A DNA stretch of 64,000 nucleotides from Mycolicibacterium sp. P9-22 (GCF_008329585.1 NZ_NPKP01000006.1:248001-312000); one strand, 5' to 3'. Shown: positions 24,272 through 33,497, counted from the first letter of the stretch. Numbers and translations: made by a program. The notes: a model not told the origin generated them from the sequence alone.

Positions 24272-25114
24272 ATGGGTACAGGCCGAGTCGAAGGCAAGGT
24301 CGCCTTCATCACCGGTGCGGCACGCGGGCAGGGTCGCAGTCACGCGGTGCGCCTGGCCGAAGAGGGCGCCGACATCATCGCGGTCGATGTCTGCGGCCCG
24401 ATCAGTGCCGACAGCCAGATCGCACCATCGAATCCCGATGATCTGGCGCAGACCGCCGACCTCGTCAAGGGCCTGAATCGCCGGATCGTCACCGCCCAGG
24501 TCGATGTCCGTGACTTCGACGCCCTGCAGTCGGCGGTGGACAGCGGCGTGGAGCAGTTGGGGCGCCTCGACATCATCGTCGCCAATGCCGGTATCGGCAA
24601 CGGCGGACAGACGCTGGACAAGACCAGCGAAGCGGACTGGGACGACATGATCGGCGTCAACCTCTCCGGAGTCTGGAAGTCGGTCAAAGCCGCCGTCCCG
24701 CACCTGATCTCCGGCGGCAACGGCGGATCCATCGTGCTGACCAGCTCGGTCGGCGGTCTCAAGGCCTACCCGCACACGGGTCACTACATTGCCGCCAAAC
24801 ACGGTGTCATCGGGCTGATGCGCACCTTTGCCGTGGAGCTCGGTCAGCACTCCATCCGCGTCAACGCCGTCTGCCCCACCAACGTGAACACACCCATGTT
24901 CATGAACGAAGGCACCATGAAGCTGTTCCGTCCGGATCTGGAGAACCCGGGTCCCGACGACCTCGCCGTCGCGGCGCAGTTCATGCACGTCCTGCCGGTC
25001 GGTTGGGTGGAGCCCGTCGATATCAGCAACGCCGTGTTGTTCCTGGCATCCGATGAATCACGCTATGTCACAGGACTTCCTGTGACAGTTGATGCCGGGA
25101 GCATGCTCAAGTAG
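24272..25114 (+). CDS. Mycofactocin-type SDR family oxidoreductase, third copy
   Basis: The 280-residue SDR has FITGAARGQGRSHAVRLAEE, the insertion after AVDVCGPI, NAGI, the Ser in LTSSVGG and Tyr-x3-Lys in HYIAAKHG. Like the pair at 13170 and 13997 it belongs to the group with non-exchangeable NAD and mycofactocin as electron carrier, by family features. The start is ATG 24272 after GAGGTGG. It is divergent from the P450 operon and probably oxidises the hydroxylated P450 product before the ALDH of that operon. Confidence 0.87.
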   Translation: MGTGRVEGKVAFITGAARGQGRSHAVRLAEEGADIIAVDVCGPISADSQIAPSNPDDLAQTADLVKGLNRRIVTAQVDVRDFDALQSAVDSGVEQLGRLDIIVANAGIGNGGQTLDKTSEADWDDMIGVNLSGVWKSVKAAVPHLISGGNGGSIVLTSSVGGLKAYPHTGHYIAAKHGVIGLMRTFAVELGQHSIRVNAVCPTNVNTPMFMNEGTMKLFRPDLENPGPDDLAVAAQFMHVLPVGWVEPVDISNAVLFLASDESRYVTGLPVTVDAGSMLK

Positions 25115-25135
25115 GCGACCACAGCGTCACGGCGT

Positions 25136-26739
25136 TCACGCGCCGAGTCCCAGCACCGCGACCATCGCTGGCAAGAGCAGCACGATGAGGATCGCTCCGG
25201 CGATGTCGAAGGTCACCCCGGAACGGATCATCGTCGTGATCGGCACCGCTCCAGAGCCGTAGACGATGGCGTTCTGCGGCGTAGAGACCGGCAGCATGAA
25301 CCCGAATGATGCCGCGAAGGTGGCTGCCAGAGCAGGCACGAAGGGGTTGACGCCGGCGGCGACGGCGATCGGGATGATGATCGGCACCACCACCGCGGCC
25401 GAGGCGGTGTTGCTGGTCGTTTCCGAAACCACGATGGCCAGCAGTACTGCGAAGATCGTGATCGCCACGACGCTCGTCAACCCCAGTGAATCGGCCATCG
25501 AATTGCCGATGGTCTCGGCGAGCCCGGTGTCCGCCAGCAGCGAACCGAAGATGATGCCGGTGCCGAACAGCACGATCGTGCCCCAGTCGATGGCCGCGGC
25601 GTCCTTCCATCGAAGGGTGAACTCGCGCTGCTCCCAGTCGGTCGGCAGCAGAAAGAGCAGCGCCGCACCGAAGACCGCGACCGTTCCCTCGTCCAGGCGG
25701 TCGCTGACCGCGGTGTACACGTCGGAATCGTTGCCGAATATCAGTGCCACGATGCCGGGCAGTATCCACAGCGACACCGTGACGCGGAACGCGATCAGGG
25801 TGTTCTTCTCGGCGCGAGTCAGCTTGCCCATCTCGGCGCGTTGTTCGGCGATGTACTCCGACACCCGTGAATGTGTTTGAGTTCGGGCTTGTTCAGCGCG
25901 ATCAACACGATCGCCAGCACCACGAACATCAGCAGGCAGATGGGTGCCGCCAAGACCATCCACTGCCCGAAGCTGATCTTCTCGCCGGTGGCCTCTTCGA
26001 TGAGTCCACGACCGATCAGGTTGGGCGGGCTGCCGACGGGAGTCAAGAGCCCGCCGACACTCGCCGAATACGCGAGCACGAGCATCAGCGCGGCGCCCAC
26101 CCTGAGTCGGAGCGGGTCGAAATCATCGGCCACTTTGCCCTGCGCTTGAAGGATTTTCGCGATGACGCCGAGGATCCCGATCCCGGTGGGCAGCAGCATC
26201 GCCACCGTGGCGGTGTTGGACACGAACGCCGACAGCAGACAGGTGATGACGCCGAACGCGATGATGACACCGGTGGTGGACTGCCCGACGCGCGGGAGCG
26301 CCAGGATCTTGAAGGCGAACCGGCGAGCCAGGCCGTGCTTGAGCATCGCCTGGGCAAGGATGAACGCACCGATGAAGGTGAACACCGTCGAGGAACCGAA
26401 GGGTCCGAGCACATCGTCGGCCGGCGCGACGCCCATGAAGACAATGACGGCGACACCCAGCAGCCCGCCGATCGGGATGGGGACGGCTTCGGTCACCCAG
26501 AGCACGATCACACCCAGCAGTACCCCCGCAAGGGTCTGCTGCTGCGGAGGAATGTCCAGCGGCAGCACCAGGAACACGACCGCAACCACCGGCGCGAGGA
26601 ACAGGCCGACCGTGCGCCGCCCCTTCTCGAAGCGCTCCTCGTTCGGGCTGAGCCGCTGTTCACCGAGACTGCGGTAGGTGGATCCGCCCATCAGGGCGTC
26701 ATCGACGTCGGTCTTCTTCGCAGAGTGCTCTGTGGTCAT
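25136..26739 (-). pseudogene. SLC13/DASS anion:Na+ symporter, frameshifted in the middle
   Basis: Two minus-strand frames together make one transporter of about 534 residues. The N-terminal frame (26739 to about 25870) holds many membrane segments and the first DASS motif FVSNTATVAMLLP. The C-terminal frame (about 25867 to 25136) holds the second motif ETTSNTASAAVVVP. The break lies at 25867-25870, where one base is missing to keep the frame (or two are extra). Both inverted halves are otherwise intact, so the loss is recent, or it is a sequencing error. Intact homologues carry dicarboxylates or other organic anions. No slippery sequence suggests programmed frameshifting. Confidence 0.8.
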
Positions 26740-26758
26740 GGCCTCTCCCCGCGCCGGG

Positions 26759-26778
26759 CCCGCGCCAGGTGGCGCGGG
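26759..26778 (-). other. GC-rich hairpin upstream of the transporter
   Basis: CCCGCGCC-AGGT-GGCGCGGG forms a perfect 8-base-pair stem with a 4-base loop, 19 bases upstream of the transporter start at 26739. No U-tract follows. It could influence translation or end readthrough from the phosphotransferase gene. Confidence 0.4.
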
Positions 26779-26843
26779 TCACGAAACCTGATTACCCAGA
26801 GGTGCCCGTTCAGGCCGCGCGGTAATCATGAAAGCGGGACAGT

Positions 26844-26861
26844 CCGGGGCCGCGACCCCGG
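26844..26861 (-). terminator. Possible terminator after the phosphotransferase gene
   Basis: On the minus strand CCGGGG-TCGCGG-CCCCGG forms a 6-base-pair GC stem 26 bases after the stop codon at 26887. No clear T-tract follows, as is common in mycobacteria, so the call is weak. Confidence 0.4.
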
Positions 26862-26886
26862 TTGATCGGATCACGCACGCTGCCGG

Positions 26887-27786
26887 TCAGGACCGGATAT
26901 CGGCGACGATGCGTTCCAGAGTGCGCCGGCAACCCGCGCTCATCCCGGGGCTGGTCTGCACGTAGTACCAGACCACACCCATTGCCTGTTCGAAAGCCCA
27001 GGCACGCCCGCGCTCCCACTCGGCGGCATCGCTTCCGAGGTGAACCCGCAGGACATCACGGGGCTCTGCGTCGAAGAGGTGCCAGGCGCTCACGAGATCG
27101 AGTGCCGGGTCGGCCGCACCCAGCCCACCGACGTCCAGCACACCGACCAAGTGTTCCTCTGCGTAAAGCACATTGGGCGGGATGAGGTCGCAATGACTCA
27201 TGACGTCCGGGCTGTCGCCGCGCGGCAGATCACGCATGTCCGCCCAGACCGCACGCAGCGTGGCGACATCGAGTAGCTCCTCGCTCCGGCCCAGGCATTC
27301 CTGCATCCACTCGTCGTGGGACAGCAGGTCGCCACCGCGACCGTCGCCGTTGTAGGCGCGTCCGCGAGTGTCCATGGACCGGAGGGCATGGATGAAGTCG
27401 CCGACGTCCTCGGCGAAGGACCTGGAATCACGGTGATTGTCCGCGCTGGCCGGTACGCCCGGTACCCAGGTGTTGACCAGCCAGGGCAGCGGATAACCCG
27501 ATCCGGGGACGCCGACCGCAACCGGGCGGGGCGTGACGAACCGGGTCCGGCCGGCCAGTTCCTGGGCTGCGGCCACCTCGGCAAGTAGGTGAGCATGCAC
27601 CGCTTCGGCACCGTCACCGGCCAGCAGCGGGAAGCGCGCGACGAACTCGTCACCGATCCGAAAGATCGCATTGACGGTGCCCGGGCTCGGCACGGGGCGG
27701 ACCGGCAGATGCTTCCATTGCGGGAACTGCTCGCCGATGAGACGCCGCACCGTGGCCGGCGGCACCGACAGCTGGCCCCGGTGCAT
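26887..27786 (-). CDS. Aminoglycoside-phosphotransferase-family kinase
   Basis: The 299-residue protein has an APH/choline-kinase-like fold. The nucleotide region includes SPGTVNAIFRIGDEFVARFP, the catalytic loop is SHCDLIPPNVLY (the family norm is HGDLxxxN, with Asp and Asn retained but Cys in place of Gly), and the metal-binding Asp lies in GVLDVGGLGAADPALDL. Many such chromosomal genes in actinobacteria do not confer resistance and phosphorylate unknown small molecules. The start at 27786 (MHRGQL) fits the family better than the in-frame ATG at 27828. It lies between a transporter and a hydrolase on the same strand. Confidence 0.8.
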   Translation of the reverse strand: MHRGQLSVPPATVRRLIGEQFPQWKHLPVRPVPSPGTVNAIFRIGDEFVARFPLLAGDGAEAVHAHLLAEVAAAQELAGRTRFVTPRPVAVGVPGSGYPLPWLVNTWVPGVPASADNHRDSRSFAEDVGDFIHALRSMDTRGRAYNGDGRGGDLLSHDEWMQECLGRSEELLDVATLRAVWADMRDLPRGDSPDVMSHCDLIPPNVLYAEEHLVGVLDVGGLGAADPALDLVSAWHLFDAEPRDVLRVHLGSDAAEWERGRAWAFEQAMGVVWYYVQTSPGMSAGCRRTLERIVADIRS

Positions 27787-27872
27787 GTCCACGACGGCAG
27801 CGTCGCATACCGGGTTGGCGATGGCCATCGGTTTTCACCGGTTTCGGACTTGACCAGGATGCGGTTGCAGCA

Positions 27873-29018
27873 TCACCCCGCGGTGTTCAAGCTGTTCTGG
27901 AAGAACGTTGCCAAGGTGTCGAACGGGATGACGTCCACTCGGTCGTAGAGGTCGACGTGGCCGGCGGCGGGGACCACCACCAGTTGCTTGGGTTCGGCGG
28001 CCAGTTGGTAGGCCTGCTCACTGAACTCGCGGGAATGCGCTTGATCGCCGGTGACGAAGAGCATGGGGCGCGGCGAGATCGTCTCGATATCCTCGAACGG
28101 GTAGAAGTTCATGAATCGGACATTGCTGCTCAGCGTCGGTTGAGTGCTGGTGTCCGGGCTGTTTCCCCGCGCGGTGCGGTAGAAGTCGTAGAACTCGCGG
28201 TCGATCGGGCTTGACTGCTCGGTGAGCTCGAACGGCGTGCCGCCGATGTATTCGACTTCGCCGCCGGCGAACTCGACGTCGCGCTGCCGCGCAGCCTGGG
28301 CCAGTGCCTGCTGGCGCTGCTCGGCGGTCATCGCGCCGCGCAAGCCATTTCGGTTGACACCGCCCATGTCGTACATGCTCACCGTGGCGACGGCCTTGAT
28401 GCGGGGATCGATCTTGGCCGCACTGATCACGAAACTCCCGCTGCCACAGACGCCGAGCGCACCGATCCGTTCGGCATCGACGAAGGACTGGGTACGCAGG
28501 TAATCGACGGCGGCACTGAAGTCTTCGGTGTAGACATCGGGCGCCACCACATTGCGCGGCTCCCCCTCGCTCTCACCCCAGTACGACAGATCCAACGACA
28601 TGGTGACAAAGCCGCGCTCGGCGAGCTTCGCGGCGTAGAGGTTGGCGCTCTGCTCCTTGACCGCGCCCATCGGATGTCCGACAACCATCGCCGGGTTCTT
28701 GGCGTTGCGATCCATATCGTTGGGCACGAACAGGTTTCCGGTGACGTTCATCTGGTACTGGTTCTTGAAGGTCACCTTCTCCACGGTGACACGGTCGCTG
28801 GTGAAGAAATTGTCCGCGCCCCGGGACATGTCCCCTGCCGCCAAGCTGGTCGCCGGTTGGGTCGTCGTCGGCGTCGACGATGTCCGTTCCGTCGGGGTGC
28901 AGGCTGCGGTGACAAGGACACCGAGCGCAGTGGCACCGCCGGCAAGCCTCACCAGTCCGCGACGGCGTCTGCTGTCGCGGCTGGTCGATCTCTCGGCAGT
29001 CTCAAAAGCCGTGTTCAC
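27873..29018 (-). CDS. Exported lipoprotein alpha/beta hydrolase with Cys nucleophile
   Basis: The 381-residue product starts at GTG 29018 behind GAGGAGAAA. It has a twin-arginine-like signal (DSRRRRGLVRLAGG) and a lipobox ending in TAAC, so it is probably exported and lipid-anchored. The hydrolase domain resembles the YcjY/dienelactone-hydrolase group: HPMGAVKEQ near the oxyanion site, nucleophile elbow GVCGSGS with Cys in place of Ser, the acid in VTGDQAH and the His in AAGHVDLYD. The substrate is unknown. It is divergent from an XRE regulator with a MmyB-like ligand domain, a common arrangement in actinobacteria. Confidence 0.83.
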   Translation of the reverse strand: MNTAFETAERSTSRDSRRRRGLVRLAGGATALGVLVTAACTPTERTSSTPTTTQPATSLAAGDMSRGADNFFTSDRVTVEKVTFKNQYQMNVTGNLFVPNDMDRNAKNPAMVVGHPMGAVKEQSANLYAAKLAERGFVTMSLDLSYWGESEGEPRNVVAPDVYTEDFSAAVDYLRTQSFVDAERIGALGVCGSGSFVISAAKIDPRIKAVATVSMYDMGGVNRNGLRGAMTAEQRQQALAQAARQRDVEFAGGEVEYIGGTPFELTEQSSPIDREFYDFYRTARGNSPDTSTQPTLSSNVRFMNFYPFEDIETISPRPMLFVTGDQAHSREFSEQAYQLAAEPKQLVVVPAAGHVDLYDRVDVIPFDTLATFFQNSLNTAG

Positions 29019-29171
29019 AAGTTTCTCCTCAGTGTTGGATACCGGACGGAGCGGCTTCCACGCCGCCATCGCTTTCAGGGAACACTGCTCTTCAGGCGTC
29101 TGGGAGTCCCTTGCGAAGCGTGTACCGATAGTGCATCCCACACCGAGCGCAACTCTCGTACCGTGGTCTAC

Positions 29172-30068
29172 ATGGACAATCGTGCCGAGGTCCGCGAGTT
29201 CCTGATGTCGCGGCGAGCAAAGGTCACCCCGCAGCAGGCGGGCTTGCCGGAGTTCGGCAACCGGCGAGTGCCGGGACTGCGCCGGGGCGAGGTCGCCGGG
29301 CTCGCAGGCGTCAGCATCGAGTACTACAGCAAGCTCGAACGCGGCGGGCTGGCCGGCGTCTCGGCCTCGATCCTCGATGCCATCGCCCGGGCGCTACAGC
29401 TCGACGACGCCGAGCGAGCTCACCTGTTTCACCTCGCCCACGCCGCCGACGGCACCAGCGCCGGCATGCGCGCGCGAAAACGCCCGGCCAAGCGCTGGAC
29501 TCCGCGGCCAAGTCTGCAGTGGGCTCTCGACAAATTCACCGCCCCCGCGATCATCCGCAACGGTCGGATGGACCTGCTCGCGGCCAACCATCTCGGACGC
29601 GGGATGCACTCATCGTTGTACGACAGCGATCCGACCCGACCACCGAACTTCGCCCGGTTCACCTTCCTGCACGAGGATTCGCACCGCTTCTACCCGCACT
29701 GGGAAGTGGCCGCAGATATCTGCGTGGCCATCCTGCGCACCGAGGCCGGCCGTGACCCTCACGACAGCCTGCTCCAGGACCTCGTCGGCGAATTGTCCAC
29801 CTGCAGCGACGACTTCCGCCGCCGTTGGGGCGCCCATGACGTCCGCACCCACGGCGCAGGGGCCAAGTCCTTCCATCACGAGGTGGTCGGTGATCTCGAG
29901 TTGTTCTACGAAAGCGTCGATATGATCTCCGACCCGGGACTGACGCTGACGCTCTATGTCGCCGAACCCGCCTCTGCGACAGCGCATGCACTTGATTTGC
30001 TTGCCTCGTGGACCGCCGAGCAGGTTCCCGATGAAGCCGTCATCGATGATTCCCAGACGTTGACATGA
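29172..30068 (+). CDS. XRE family regulator with MmyB-like C-terminal domain
   Basis: The 298-residue regulator has an N-terminal helix-turn-helix (about 10-80), with the signature VPGLRRGEVAGLAGVSIEYY followed by LERG, and a C-terminal MmyB-like PAS-type ligand-binding domain (about 105-290, WALDKFTAPAIIRNGRMDLLAAN). The latter may bind a fatty acid or related hydrophobic ligand. The start is ATG 29172; a GTG three codons earlier is possible. It is divergent from the exported hydrolase gene, its probable target. No clear palindrome is visible in the gap. Confidence 0.88.
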   Translation: MDNRAEVREFLMSRRAKVTPQQAGLPEFGNRRVPGLRRGEVAGLAGVSIEYYSKLERGGLAGVSASILDAIARALQLDDAERAHLFHLAHAADGTSAGMRARKRPAKRWTPRPSLQWALDKFTAPAIIRNGRMDLLAANHLGRGMHSSLYDSDPTRPPNFARFTFLHEDSHRFYPHWEVAADICVAILRTEAGRDPHDSLLQDLVGELSTCSDDFRRRWGAHDVRTHGAGAKSFHHEVVGDLELFYESVDMISDPGLTLTLYVAEPASATAHALDLLASWTAEQVPDEAVIDDSQTLT

Positions 30069-30278
30069 CATTCACCCGTAAGCGAAAGCCGTGACCGCGC
30101 AATCCGGCGACTTCCGACTGGCCATCGAACTCATCCACGAGCGCCAAAGATGCTCTGTCAGTACGCGTATCACTGGGCACTCCCACACGAACGACGCGAC
30201 GGCTTGAATGAGACTCATCGCTGAAGCCGAGCGATGAAAGACCGAAACGGCACCGCCGCAACCTGATCCTGAGGTCCG

Positions 30279-31505
30279 ATGATTCACTCTACTGCACCGA
30301 ATACGACTGCACCCGAACAACGCAACGACCGCCTGCCGTTGTCAGCTCTTCTGATCATGGCGTTGATGGGATTCGTTCTCATCGCCTCGGAAACGATGCC
30401 GGCCGGTTTGCTTCCGCAGATCGCCACGGGCATGAACATTGCCGAAGCCACCGCCGGGCAGCTGGTCAGCGCCTACGCACTGGGTACCGTGATCGCGGCC
30501 ATTCCGGCCACCGCCGGCACTCGTGGCCTGCGGCGCAAACCTCTCGCGGTATTCGGCATGCTCGGCATCCTGGTCGCCAATGTGATCACTGCCGTGTCCC
30601 CGGACATCATGCTGTCGCTCGGGGTGCGGCTGTTCGCCGGTGCGTGCTCGGGGCTGCTGTGGGGGATCCTTGCCGGCTACGCGCGGCGCATCAGCACCTC
30701 CGCGCAGGCCGGACGGGCCTTGGCAATCGCGTCGATCGGCGTGCCCGCCGGTCTGGCGCTGGGTACACCGTTGGGATCGTGGATCGGATCCACACTGGGC
30801 TGGCGATACTCATTCATGACGCTCTCGATCTTGGCGCTGACCACCGTCGTCCTCACCGTGGCCGTCGTACCGGATGCGCCCGGTCAGCGCGCCACGACGC
30901 GCATGCCGGTGCTCAGGGTGTTCGCGCTGCCGGGGGTGGCGCTCATCCTGGTGGTGATCTTTGCCTGGATGCTGGCGCACAACACCTTCTACACCTATAT
31001 CGCTTCCTACCTGAGGTTCGCCGATGTCGGGCTCTCGATTCAGGTCGCCCTGGTCACCTTCGGTATTGCCGCGATCGTCGGCGTGTGGGTAACCGGCCTG
31101 TTGATCGATCGCGCTCTCCGGATGTTGGTTCTGACCAGCATCGCCTCATTCGTCGTGGCCGGCGTCATCTTCGCGGTGGCGCACCAGTCGTCGGTGGCCG
31201 TCCTGGCCGCCATTGTGCTCTGGGGCGTCGCATTCGGAGGCGCCGCCACGCAACTTCAGACCGCGATGGCTGAGTCGAGCGGCGAGAACGCCGATGTCGC
31301 GAATTCGCTTGTCGGAGTGGCATTCAACATCGCCATCTTCGGTGGCGGCGTCGCAGGTGCGGTGTTGATCACGTTCGACGATGGACTCGGATTACCCACC
31401 GTGATGATTGCACTCGCCCTTGTCGCCTTCTGCGTCGCATTCGCTGCTCGACGTTCGGCTTTCCCGCCCCGACGGAGCGCGGGACATATATATGCCCTCC
31501 GCTAG
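30279..31505 (+). CDS. MFS transporter, DHA1 (AraJ/SotB-like) exporter
   Basis: The 408-residue protein has 12 predicted membrane segments. The early ASETMPAGLLPQIATGM and the GTVIAAIP region are typical of the DHA1 sugar/drug efflux branch, along with RLFAGACSGLLWGILAGYARR in segment 4-5. The start is ATG 30279, preceded by a 210-base gap in which I find no gene. It stands alone between the XRE regulator and the PadR gene. The exported compound is not predictable. Confidence 0.85.
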   Translation: MIHSTAPNTTAPEQRNDRLPLSALLIMALMGFVLIASETMPAGLLPQIATGMNIAEATAGQLVSAYALGTVIAAIPATAGTRGLRRKPLAVFGMLGILVANVITAVSPDIMLSLGVRLFAGACSGLLWGILAGYARRISTSAQAGRALAIASIGVPAGLALGTPLGSWIGSTLGWRYSFMTLSILALTTVVLTVAVVPDAPGQRATTRMPVLRVFALPGVALILVVIFAWMLAHNTFYTYIASYLRFADVGLSIQVALVTFGIAAIVGVWVTGLLIDRALRMLVLTSIASFVVAGVIFAVAHQSSVAVLAAIVLWGVAFGGAATQLQTAMAESSGENADVANSLVGVAFNIAIFGGGVAGAVLITFDDGLGLPTVMIALALVAFCVAFAARRSAFPPRRSAGHIYALR

Positions 31506-31620
31506 GGAGTAAATCTCTGTCCGCAGGAAGTGTTGTCACAACAGAGCCGCGGCCGTGGCGGGAAGTCCGAAGCAGCGGCGCGCTGCGCCGAACCGCCGGC
31601 TGTGAATGCTCCGATCGCGT

Positions 31621-32196
31621 CTATGACGGCTGCGGCGAAATCGGCGCGCCGCTGCCTCCTGAACCAGGGTCACTGTCGAACATCTCTCGGAGCCAAGTCC
31701 TTTCAGCGGTGGAGATGGCGCGCGCGGTGAGCAGCATGCCGCGCCGGTACGGGTCGGTGACCTCCTCGGCCCGCACCGGCTGTTCGCCGTCGTAGAAGAA
31801 ACTCGCCGGCTGCTCGAGGAACTCCAGCCGGCGACGCAGCACAGCATGTTGATCGGCAACGCTGGGCAATTGAGACAGGAATGCCAGCACCACGAAAAAC
31901 CTGGTGAAATCAGTGATCTCATGCTGTGCCGGATCGCGCAGGCGGTCTAGTAGATGAGCTCTGCCCGCATCCGTGAGATTCAGCATGTACCGTCCGGAGC
32001 CCGCCGCGGGGTCGGTTCTGCGCGCGATCATGCCCGCCCCCGCCAGACGGTTGATTGCGGGATACAGACTGCCGTCGCTGACTGGGCGCGTGTAACCGGT
32101 CAACTGCGATACCTGTCGGCGCAGCAAGTGTCCTGGCAAGGGTCCGTCGGCCAAGAAGCCCAGGATCGCTAACTCCAGCACGCAACCCATCCACAT
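31621..32196 (-). CDS. PadR family transcriptional regulator
   Basis: The 191-residue product has a PadR winged helix at the N-terminus (LELAILGFLADGPLPGHLLRR, SDGSLYPAINRLAGAGMI) and a C-terminal helical Vir_act_alpha_C-like domain. The start is ATG 32196, with ATG 32190 as an alternative. The start codon lies inside a 28-base inverted repeat (32195-32222), so the protein probably represses itself. The divergent SnoaL-like gene at 32336 and the MFS gene at 30279 are candidate targets. Confidence 0.86.
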   Translation of the reverse strand: MWMGCVLELAILGFLADGPLPGHLLRRQVSQLTGYTRPVSDGSLYPAINRLAGAGMIARRTDPAAGSGRYMLNLTDAGRAHLLDRLRDPAQHEITDFTRFFVVLAFLSQLPSVADQHAVLRRRLEFLEQPASFFYDGEQPVRAEEVTDPYRRGMLLTARAISTAERTWLREMFDSDPGSGGSGAPISPQPS

Positions 32197-32222
32197 CGAA
32201 TCGAGGTATACATCGATTCGAT
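32195..32222. promoter_or_regulatory. PadR operator overlapping the start codon
   Basis: ATCGAATCGA (32195-32204) and TCGATTCGAT (32213-32222) are perfect 10-base arms with an 8-base AT-rich spacer GGTATACA. The repeat covers the PadR start codon, and the spacer may hold a -10 element. Confidence 0.75.
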
Positions 32223-32335
32223 GCTAGCCTGTGGGGACCCGATCGGATACCACCCGGCCGGCACAATCAGATTGGTCCGCCCGACGGGCACTCTTCTTCG
32301 ATCGTCACAGCACACGACAAGTAGGTACTCAGAAC

Positions 32336-32755
32336 ATGTCAACGGAATCGATCGATGAACTGATGAAACGATTCGTCGAGTTCATCAACACAGCCGACGA
32401 AAAACTCGCCCAACAGGTGATCGCTCCGGATGCGGAGTTCGACGCGCCGACGCACGGCGAACCACTGCGCGGACCCGCCGGCTACCTGGCACTGCTTGCG
32501 CTGCTGCGCAGCGGGTTTCCCGATATTCGCTGGACTTTGGAAGAGACGATCACCGAGGGCGACAAGGTGGCCGCGCGGTTCACGATGCAGGGGACCCACC
32601 GCGGTGACTTCTTCGGAACCCCGCCCACTGGCAACAAGATTTCGGTTCGTGCCCTGAACTTCTACCAGTTCGCCGATGGCCAGATCGTGCGGGAACAAGG
32701 CCAGCCCGATCTCCTGGGACTCTTGCAGCAGATCGGCGCCGTGCCGGCGTTGTAA
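32336..32755 (+). CDS. SnoaL-like (NTF2-fold) protein
   Basis: This is a 139-residue NTF2/SnoaL-like polyketide-cyclase-fold protein, seen from MKRFVEFINTADEKLAQ, GYLALLALLRSGFPDIRWTLEETITEGDKVAARF, GTHRGDFFGTPPTG and FYQFADGQIVREQ. Such proteins act as ester cyclases, isomerases or small-molecule binders; no catalytic residue is decisive here. ATG 32336 is chosen; the frame is open upstream. It is divergent from PadR, whose operator lies about 115 bases upstream, and may be regulated by it. Confidence 0.8.
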   Translation: MSTESIDELMKRFVEFINTADEKLAQQVIAPDAEFDAPTHGEPLRGPAGYLALLALLRSGFPDIRWTLEETITEGDKVAARFTMQGTHRGDFFGTPPTGNKISVRALNFYQFADGQIVREQGQPDLLGLLQQIGAVPAL

Positions 32756-32897
32756 ATCCTCTGCACCAACTTTGCCAACCACCCGCCACTGAGAATCCGG
32801 CGCTTCGGCGTTCACATACTCACGGCATTAGAATTCCTAATTGTGCTTGAATATCATTAGCTGTACTTGATGTATCCAGAGTCCTACCGTCATCCAC

Positions 32898-33497
32898 ATG
32901 GCTTCACCTGTGTTCATCGGCTTCCTCACCACCATGGCGTTGATCGCGGCGATCGGCGCGCAGAACGCGTTCGTGCTGCGGCAGGGCATCCGCGGTGAGC
33001 ATGTGGTGCCGGTGATCGCGCTGTGCACGGTGTCGGACCTGATCCTGATCGCCGCCGGAATCGCCGGCGTCGGCGCATTGATCACCGCCCACCCGACCGC
33101 GGTGACGGTGGCCAAGATCGGCGGCGCTGCCTTCCTGATCGGCTACGGGGTGCTGGCCGCTCGCCGCGCTCTTCGGCCGAGCGTGCTCAACCCGTCCGAA
33201 GAGACACCGGCTCGGTTGGTCGAAGTGCTGCTCACCGCCGCGGCGCTCACCTGGCTGAACCCGCACGTCTACCTCGACACCGTCGTTCTGCTCGGGTCCC
33301 TCGCCAACGAGCATCAGGAGCAGCGTTGGCTCTTCGGCGCCGGGGCGGTCGCGGCCAGCGCGCTGTGGTTCACCGGGCTGGGCCTCGGTGCGCGGAAACT
33401 CGCCGGATTGTTCGCGAATCCGTCCACGTGGCGTGTCCTGGACGCGATCATCGCGGTGGTCATGGTGGCACTCGGCGTCTGGATGGCGCTCTCCTAG
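32898..33497 (+). CDS. LysE/ArgO family amino acid exporter
   Basis: The 199-residue protein has about six membrane segments and the LysE hallmarks AAIGAQNAFVLRQGI near the N-terminus and LTWLNPHVYLDTVVLLG in the middle. LysE-type proteins export lysine, arginine or related cationic amino acids when cytoplasmic levels rise. Usually a LysR-type regulator (LysG) is adjacent; none is seen here. The 142-base upstream gap is AT-rich and likely holds the promoter. Its stop overlaps that of the convergent hydrolase. Confidence 0.87.
   Translation: MASPVFIGFLTTMALIAAIGAQNAFVLRQGIRGEHVVPVIALCTVSDLILIAAGIAGVGALITAHPTAVTVAKIGGAAFLIGYGVLAARRALRPSVLNPSEETPARLVEVLLTAAALTWLNPHVYLDTVVLLGSLANEHQEQRWLFGAGAVAASALWFTGLGLGARKLAGLFANPSTWRVLDAIIAVVMVALGVWMALS

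Noticed and set aside
25861..25880. Programmed frameshift in the DASS transporter
   Set aside because: No slippery heptamer or strong downstream structure is seen at the break; a mutation or sequencing error is simpler.
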